In this document: positions 56,520 through 64,000 of the stretch, in pieces
How the letters are laid out: each line of letters opens with the position of its first letter
Position numbering within the stretch: the first letter of the stretch is position 1
Source of the DNA: Monocercomonoides exilis
Taxonomy: Eukaryota; Preaxostyla; Oxymonadida; Polymastigidae
DNA length: 64,000 bases
Direction of reading: 5' to 3'
NCBI GenBank assembly: GCA_001643675.2
Contig: LSRY02000005.1
Coordinates: 932,501 to 996,500 of the forward strand
Program-made: the position numbers and the translations under genes
Notes under the pieces: model-generated
Seen by the model: the letters and a program-made list of their open reading frames with translations, nothing else
The model's database searches: none
What the model was told of the DNA's origin: nothing

Positions 56520-56750
56520 AAAATTAACATCCCGAAAAAAGATATGATTTCAAAAATAATCACCCAATTAACACTCCGAAAAAATTATTTGTATTAAAAA
56601 TAATAACCCTTATTCAAAAATTTTCTATGAAAAAGCTTGAAGTTCCTTATTTTCACTCAAATAAACAAAACTTATGAAGTTATTGTTAAAAATATATTTT
56701 GGTGACATTTTTCGAGAATCGAATATTTTTCCTAACAGGCAATGTGATTA

Positions 56751-56802
56751 TTATTATAATTATTATTATTATTATTATTATTTTTTTTTTTTTTTTTTTT
56801 TG
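56751..56802. repeat. ATT microsatellite followed by T-run
   Basis: (TTA/ATT)n runs directly into a homopolymer of T. Simple-sequence expansion; no other content. Confidence 0.85.
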
Positions 56803-57088
56803 GTTTTTGCAGAGTAAATAAATCGTTTGTTTTGTTCTATTTGAAATGTCGTAAATGTTTTATGTTCTGAATTACTATAACAGAATAAAAAATAAACAAA
56901 TTTCAACAACTGTGATGAAATATTCACAATGTTGGCAATCTGAGAAATATCACAAAGTCAAAGTGTTTTGATTGTCATTATTTAGAAATAAAAAATGTTC
57001 ATTGCATATTTTTCTTTGTTAATGCAAAATGATTATTGTGTCCTAAAAATTTTTCATTTGCAATTATTCAAATTCTTCTATACAAATG

Positions 57089-57355
57089 GGGGAAAATACG
57101 GACTTTCAAGCTTTTTTTGCACTAAGCACAAAAAATTTGCTTCACTCATAATTTTGTTTCGCTTTCTCAGATTTCAAAAAAAATTTGATTTTCATATCTG
57201 AAAACATGCATTGTCGAAATCAAAACATGAAGTTTCCCAACATTTCACAAATGTCAAAAAATGGACCCATTTTTATTGTGTTTTTTGGAATCAAAAAGTC
57301 AACGAAAAGTGCATAATTTTTCAATGAAAATGCCTGAAGACAAATATTTTGTCCC
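57089..57355. mobile_element. 266-bp MITE family 2, copy 3
   Basis: It starts GGGGAAAATACGGACTTTC and ends TTTTGTCCC. It is collinear with 19156-19421 over its whole length (GCTTTCTCAGATTTCAAAA, TTTCACAAATGTCAAAAAATG shared), with moderate divergence. No target duplication is evident. Confidence 0.7.
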
Positions 57356-57836
57356 AAACAACATTCTTATTGTATTCAAGATAATTGATATGATAACCAT
57401 GACAGAGAAAAACATAAAAAGTGTTGAAAGAAATATTTTAATTAAATGTCTAAATTTTTTTGAAAAGTTCCTTTTGTTTAACTATCAAACAAAATAAAAT
57501 TTTCAAAAATCTATCAAATTTCTGTTCACATTCACGAAACAACACTCAAATGAAAACAATGACATTGTCATGTTTTTATTTCAATGACAACAAAATTTAG
57601 CAATTATGATTAAATTTTTGATCGAAATATGAATTTTAATTTTATTTTTAAATTAAACAAAAGGAACTTTTCAAAAAACTTTCCACAATTTGTGGAAATT
57701 TTCAAAAAAAGATACCAAATAATTCAATTCATAAAAAAATTATCTCCAATATGAATTGCAAAAAATGAAAGTTTTTATCCAAAAAAAGTTTCAATGAGAA
57801 GAATGTGAATGCGTGTGATTTTTTTCTTCACATTTT

Positions 57837-57844
57837 TTCTTTTC

Positions 57845-57928
<84 letters not shown>

Positions 57929-57938
57929 TTTTTTTTTT
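57837..57938. repeat. TTTTC / T / TTTC microsatellite
   Basis: (TTTTC)n passes into a T-run, then (TTTC)n and a second T-run: a compound pyrimidine microsatellite. Confidence 0.9.
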
Positions 57939-59083
57939 AACATTTCATTTTATTTTAAATATTTTGAATCTAATCTAAATTATATCATTTTCTGTAATGA
58001 TTTTCTTGATGATTTTCTAAACTATTTCGAATTTTGATTCAATAATTTAATTCAATTTGAAGTCAGAATTTACAAAATTTATATAAGATCAACAATCATT
58101 ATTTTTAAATGCATCTTCAAAGACGTTGAATGAAAAAGCGAGTATTCTACACTATGAACTTTGTTTAATTGTTATTGAAGATGTTGACGCGAGGGAGCAT
58201 CTTGATGAAAAACATGAAATAAAATGAGATCTTTGTTGAGAATAATTATATCCGCTTCAACATCTGAAAAATATGATTTTGACCCTTACAATTCATATGT
58301 TATCTGAAAATAACGATATTTAACGATATTGAAGAGAATATAAATTGGAGAAGCATATTATTTACGTTATAGGTTTTTGTTTTATGAAAATTATGCTATC
58401 AATAAGTTGAAGATAGAGCGTTTTGGAGAAATGACAAAGCTCAACGTTACATTCGGAAACGATCAATGAAGACACAAACACTTTGATTCAATGAAAATGA
58501 TCGAAATTTTATATTATTACAATACAAACTTTCAAAAGTTCTGCATATAACAATTTTTACACATTAAATTCAAAGCTAAAAGAACATTTACGTAAAAAAC
58601 TGGAGAAACGAAAATGATATTGTGCAACGGACAATTAAGTTACATTTAACAATATGATAAAATAATCAAATGAATTATCTATGAATGTGTGAAAAGTTTT
58701 TTTTAACTTGTTTTAAATATTTTGTTTTTGTTTCAAAAACATTTTTTCGTATTCTTGACAGAATTTCATTGCCGATGCATTTTATGTTTTCGGATTGAAA
58801 TTAAAAGTTAGGTATGCTTTAAAGATTTTAATGTAATGAAAGAGATAGAAACAATTTAAAAGCGTGCTCAAAGGGCAATAACTTGTTATATTTAAAGAGT
58901 TGCTGCCAAATAATTCACGCGAAAGAAAAACGAGAGTGAAAAGAGTGAATAGTTTCGGTGCATTGTGTTTGTTTTTTGCAAATACATGCGCATTTGACTG
59001 ATTTACTTTAATTTAATTTGAATTAATACTCTTGAAATATTTATTTTTTTCAAATGATGTTGGGATAATTTTTTTTTCTTTTT

Positions 59084-59131
<48 letters not shown>

Positions 59132-62100
59132 TTTTTTTTTTTTTTTATGTTTGACCTTTTTTTAAATGATTGATTTTTCGTTGATTACAAAATGATGTTT
59201 ATTCTTTATATTTTAATTTGCAGGGCAATGATTTGATACAGCTAAATGAAAACACATTTGGAGCAGTTCTTTGAATATGTAACACTCAAGCAATTGATCA
59301 AATTTACAGTGGTTTATGATGAAATATGTTGAAAGTTCAATTGAATTATGTTCAAGATGGAGGAAGACAATAACTTTTCACGAAACAAGAGAAAAAACCA
59401 ACAACTTGGCTTTTGAAACGATGGGACGAGATTGATGAAGGAAAGAATTTCTTTTGAGTTCAAAACAATTGAGATTGAAATATACATAATCAAGAGAGGA
59501 AAAAGATATGACATTATGAAATTGTTTGCCAGATGACAAGAAATAATGAACTTAGAAGTATGATAAAGAGAGAAAGTGAAAGAAAGTTAGAGTTTGAGAA
59601 TTATGTACAATCTTTGGAATGTTATCATTTGAAAGATCAAAAGAAAGCATCGATGTTTGCGGTAATATCGCACTGATATTATCGCCAAAACCACGATGCA
59701 ACAGAAACAAATCACTTTAACATTTCTGATAAGCAGAATGAAATTTCTGTTCTGACTTGGAATAGTTGGAGTAATTTAACAATCTTTTTATAATCTTGTC
59801 ATCTTATTTTTTATTTAACTTTTTTTTTACAAGGATTCATTTATTTTGAACTTTCAAAAATTGTTAGTGATATGAAATTTGATGAATTTGAATTATTATT
59901 CAAGAAATTTAGACTAAAAGATTATTTGTGAATCAGTTATGAGTTGACAATTATCGAAAAGAATTGCGTAATTATTTCAAAGAGTTCCATCCATTTGCAA
60001 CCGTTGAATAGAGAAGAGGTTTGTTCGAGTTGAAGTGAATTGAAAGAATGCAAAATGATAGATATTTTATTGAATGAACTTGGTGTTGTTTGAAGCTGCG
60101 TGTTTAATATGTTTGAGACTTAACTTAGTTTCAAGCAATAACACACACGCAAACAAAGAAAATGAAAGTTAAATGTCAGCTTTGCTTGGAGTTTTATGCT
60201 ATACAAAATTGACAAAGTTCCTATCAAACATTGAATTATATATGTCAAAGAATTTTATATCTCTTCAACTTAATTAATTTTAATTATTTTGTTTTATTTT
60301 TGTTGATTATTGATTCTATAGAGAGAAAAAGTGGATCGAGCATATAACACGAGAATAATTCCATGGATAAAATTTGAAAATCGAAATAAAAAAGGTATTT
60401 TACATAGAGATGCGACTTTTTACAAGTTAAAGCAGAAATGAAAGTATTTGCTGATTGTAATGAAACAAATTTATTTTATTTAAATTTTCTGCGAAAAGAA
60501 ACGAAGGGAATCTAACGCCACAGATAGAATTAAAATAAAACTTATGCTTTATTTTGATTTGTGAAAGTGGCATAATGCAATCCTTCAATATTTTTCTCCT
60601 GAACTTTTCATTTTTTCATATTTTGCTTTAATCTACAAGAAGTTTAGTATTTATCATTATTGTTATTAATGTTGTATTTATTTCTATTATTTAGTATTCT
60701 TTTATATTGTATTCAGAATACATTTACCGTTCATCATTTATCCATTTGCAGTATTCTTGAATGTAAGTTACTTGAGAAGGATGAGATAGAGCATGTGCAA
60801 AATTCATTGCTGAAAGAAGCGCTCACAAAATTGTATGTTTAACCGGGAAAAAAAGAGAAAGAGAAAAAGAAAAGAAAATGATGCTCACTATATTTACCAT
60901 AAGCGCTTGTTAATCTGAGTAGAAAAAGAAGATATTTTTGATTTAATGATACTTGGAAAGAAAAGGAATCAATTGCGTTTTCACTTTGTGTCTTTCTTTT
61001 ATTTGATGAGAAAGGCGCCATTCAACCACGCAAAGAATAAAAATCAAAGCAACTGAAAGAAATGCAACAGAGGCAAAAAATAGAATTTGCATTGCAAATC
61101 TATTTTTGTGGTGAAGTTGTTCATTCCAGTTGCTGACATTTGATATCATTTATTTTGAATTTTAAATAGATTCTTTTATTAATCATTTGAATTACTCATT
61201 TAAAATTTTTTTTGTGTTTTACAGCTTTGCTTATTTTAAACAGGGAGCATTTCTTTCATTGCTGTTTCACAGGAAAAGAATGAAACAACAAAGCAGCTGA
61301 TACATGCACTCGTTATAATCAACAATTTTAATCGAACCATTTAGGTTATTTTACAGTATGACGGGGATTTATCAAAAGAGAATGAGCGATCAATGCACTT
61401 ATTACAATTCAATGCTTTGGTCAATGGGCCTTGGATTAAAATAGGTGCCAGAAGTATTTGCGGTTTTTAATTCTTCAGAATAGGATTATTTTAAAATCAT
61501 AATTGATTTTTAACAATTTTTCCGATGACCTCTGTTGACAGTCACTGCGAATATTTTTATTTTTTGTTTATCAAAACTGCTTGATTCTTATGGTTTTCAA
61601 CAGCTTTTAATTCATATATAATTTTCTGATTATTTATGCATTGAATTAATATTTTGATTTATTTTAATAGACAAATATTCATATTTACGTAGAATTTGAA
61701 CTGATTTCAAAAATTTGCTAACAAGAGCGAGAAATATTTCAAGGCATTGATCAACATCTAACATTCTTAAGAAGATAAGGAAAAGGTGTGTATGGAGAGA
61801 GGATGAAAGACAACAGCGTGAAATAAAGGCATTTCCTTGTGAACAGAACGAGGATTGTGCTACATCGACACGCTAAAAGCAGAAAAAGAAGATAAAAACA
61901 CGTTTGCATACCAACCGCTTTGCGGATTATTCGATGCAGGCGAAAATAATCGTTTCTGACATTTTATTTGTATTATTGTTTTTTGGAAAGATGAACTCTT
62001 TTATATTATTTTAAATATTATTATTTTGTTTATTTCTATTTAATTTATTGTGATTCCCAGGTTTATTTTTAGCAGAGTGTTTCAAGAGGAGCTGTTGGGT

Positions 62101-64000
62101 ACTTATTTTCGGAAACGTGCAACACAATCGGAAAAAGTTAATCTTGAAAGTCATTATCAGGCGAATCACAAGAGAAAAATGCATAATAATTAAGGTTTGT
62201 TATCGAAAAGGGATTTGAAAAAAGAATCGTGTAAAATAAACGAATGAGAAAAGATAAGCACACCTCGTTAGAGCCGTAACTGGGTTTAATAATGTTTCTG
62301 CTCCTCCATTTTGTGTGCAATAATAACGTATTAGATTCAAACAATTTGAGCAATAATCAAATATTGCAGTGAAAAATTGGAGAATTTTATTTTCTTTTAC
62401 AACAGCCTTATTGTTCAAAAAAATAAAAACATAACAAATTTTTAAAGCTTTTCTATTGAATGAGAATTTGAAATTTATTTTTTTTTGAATATATTTTTTT
62501 GCTTTATTCATCTTTATCTTTTTCTGCATGTTTTTTTTCCTTCAGAATCAACGAAATCATTGAGCGAAGTTGTGGAGCTTCAACTGATAATGTGAATGGA
62601 TTGAAAACGGACAAATAGATATTTCCTTCAAAATAAAAATTTATTCATGCAATTTAAATAATATCAGAGAAAAAGAGGCATAATGAATGAATTGAGAAAA
62701 AAAATAACAGAAGAAGGTTTGCAAGTTTCCGAAAGAAAGTGAATGAAAGAAAGGAATATGAACAATTCAATGCGTGAATTTATAGTCTTTTGAGGATTGC
62801 TTCAATGAGAATAGACCTTTCCATGCACGCAAAGAAAGAAGAGATGTGGTCTTTATTGGCGATTCAAAATGAACCATTCTCAACTCACACCTCGATATTT
62901 ATTAGAAGTAGTTTTTAAGTATTTTTTAGAGCTTTTCCAGTTTTTATTTTTCTAAACATTTATTTTTTCACATTCATTTTTTCATTTTAATTTACCGTTT
63001 GATAAACTCTTTCATTACTCAATTTTTAATATTAGGTGAATAGCCTTATCATATTGATAGATTCCGCTTTCGATGCAATGAAGACTTTGAAGACAGAGGC
63101 CAATAAATTCATATTTTTGAGAAAGGTTTGCAAAGATCGAGAAGAGAAAGTTCAAATGAACAAACAAATTTTTATTTTATATGAAGGAAGGAATGCATTT
63201 TCGGTAGTGTTTATGCTTACTAATGTGTAAATACCTTATAAAATGCAAAGAATACTGTGACACAACTGAGCCATTTATTTCAATAACATTAAAGATAACA
63301 TGGCATTATGATGTCACTACATGTCTTTAGTCATTATTTTTGAATGAATACTTTTTTCTTTTCTTTTCTTTTCTTCTTTCTTTCTTTTGTTTTTTAAATA
63401 TTATTAATTTTGTCGAATTTTGTACAGAAATTCTTTTAGATATTTTAAAGTTTTTCTTGATGAAGAATTATAACGCAATGAACAAATAGACAAAGGCAAA
63501 ATGATTACAATTGATGCCACTGTGCAATTTTCGAAGCTTTCAATGCTTTTTTTCTCAGATAATTTGTAGAATATAAATCTGTGATTTGCAACAAATGGTG
63601 AATTGATTATTAGTCAAAACTTCTGCTGTTTATAAAAGAGAGCTTTGTATTTTGCACTTGTTTCGAACAAGGCTAATTAATAAAGTTGGAATACGAAAAA
63701 TTCATTTTAATTTGTGCAATCTATATTTTAAGCTTTGAAATTTGTTAATCATGCTTTATTTTTCATTTTCCCTGTGAAAAATATGAACAAATAATTTTAT
63801 AAGTGTATTTTTTTCAGAAATTCAATTATTTTATAATTATAAACGATTTTCTTTGCTTTGCGCAAGTCAAAACAAATGCCACATTTATCATATAGATTCA
63901 AATGAAGAAATGGTTTTATAAACTGGATTAAATGACTTTTTTTGTTTGGAATGTGAAAGTCAAAAATTCAACTGAAGAATAATACCCATAATAAAAATTT
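57939..64000. other. Gene-poor region with unresolved exon-like blocks
   Basis: No complete gene could be assembled. Blocks of higher complexity, purine-rich on the plus strand, alternate with T-rich stretches ending in AG. The best plus-strand blocks are 60752-60842 (ILECKLLEKDEIEHVQNSLL, ends in TAA) and 61244-61444. The latter has about 65 codons including SQEKNETTKQLIHALVII and QYDGDLSKENERSMHLLQ, with one TAG at 61342. A third is 61863-61960 (CYIDTLKAEKEDKNTFAYQ, ends in TGA). A (TTTC)n microsatellite at 59084-59146 and another near 63351-63385 interrupt it. Most frames contain several stops. Possible readings are a decayed gene, an intron-dense gene with small exons, or non-coding DNA. 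Right-edge sequence (63240-64000) shows nothing I can name. Confidence 0.4.
59084..59146. repeat. TTTC microsatellite with T-run
   Basis: (TTTC)n of about 12 units is followed by a run of T. It lies just upstream of a TTTGCAG acceptor-like site at 59223. Confidence 0.9.

Noticed and set aside
59221-59790. Plus-strand frame that would be long if TGA coded Trp
   Set aside because: It holds about eight TGA and one TAA in 190 codons, roughly the number expected by chance, and real genes here use TGA as stop.
58760-62900. Hydrophobic minus-strand open frames resembling a multi-pass membrane protein
   Set aside because: Their Ser/Leu/Phe/Ile composition is that of antisense shadows in this genome, and joins by splice sites did not give one consistent frame.
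1-64000. tRNA, rRNA or other structured RNA genes
   Set aside because: No T-loop consensus (GGTTCGAATCC-like) with an acceptor stem and no rRNA-like block was found by eye. A covariance-model scan would be decisive.

Overview
The window looks like nuclear DNA of an AT-rich, intron-bearing anaerobic protist, most likely an oxymonad (Preaxostyla) close to Monocercomonoides. The reasons are short spliceosomal introns (43-183 nt, donors mostly GTAT.. or GTTT..), typical eukaryotic genes (importin-alpha, a kelch-FYVE protein, a RING-H2 ligase, a TTC4-type co-chaperone), a carbamate kinase as expected for the arginine deiminase energy pathway, and very large surface proteins made of Pmp-like beta-helix repeats with a kinase-like tail. 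Of the 11 genes whose 3' end could be placed, 10 stop at TGA and only carbamate kinase stops at TAA. The genus is an inference; no rRNA is present to confirm it.

Layout. 1-685: the N-terminal part of a two-exon gene runs off the left edge (minus strand). 0.7-2.5 kb: intergenic, with a TA-flanked inverted-repeat element and a 53-A run. 2.5-29.7 kb: three large type-I membrane proteins. Gene C (1746 aa, minus) has a beta-helix ectodomain and a tyrosine-rich tail. Gene A (2656 aa, minus) and gene B (2296 aa, plus, one intron) have similar ectodomains plus a degenerate cytoplasmic kinase domain. A and B are divergent and separated by 5.5 kb packed with non-autonomous inverted-repeat elements. Their tails share an 887-bp tract with no mismatch found, in inverted orientation, while the ectodomains are strongly diverged. 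This suggests recent gene conversion of the signalling tail.

30.6-54.0 kb is compact housekeeping DNA with alternating gene orientation: an unknown 425-aa protein (-), an unknown 977-aa protein (+), importin-alpha (-), kelch-FYVE (+), RING-H2 ligase (+), carbamate kinase (-), TTC4-like co-chaperone (+), and a 2057-aa disordered protein (-) whose first three exons are short. Three head-to-head pairs are separated by about 170-210 bp and probably share promoters.

54-64 kb is gene-poor. It holds a foldback element of 1871 bp with 587-bp arms and an exact 8-bp target duplication. Each arm carries an exon-like coding fragment interrupted only by two TAA codons. The rest contains microsatellites, another copy of a 266-bp element, and scattered exon-like blocks that could not be assembled into a gene.

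Working together: the surface proteins suggest a diversifying ectodomain joined to a homogenised pseudokinase tail. The inverted repeats around and between them give both a source of recombination and a record of it. Exon-intron models were built by hand from splice sites and reading-frame continuity and have not been checked against transcripts.
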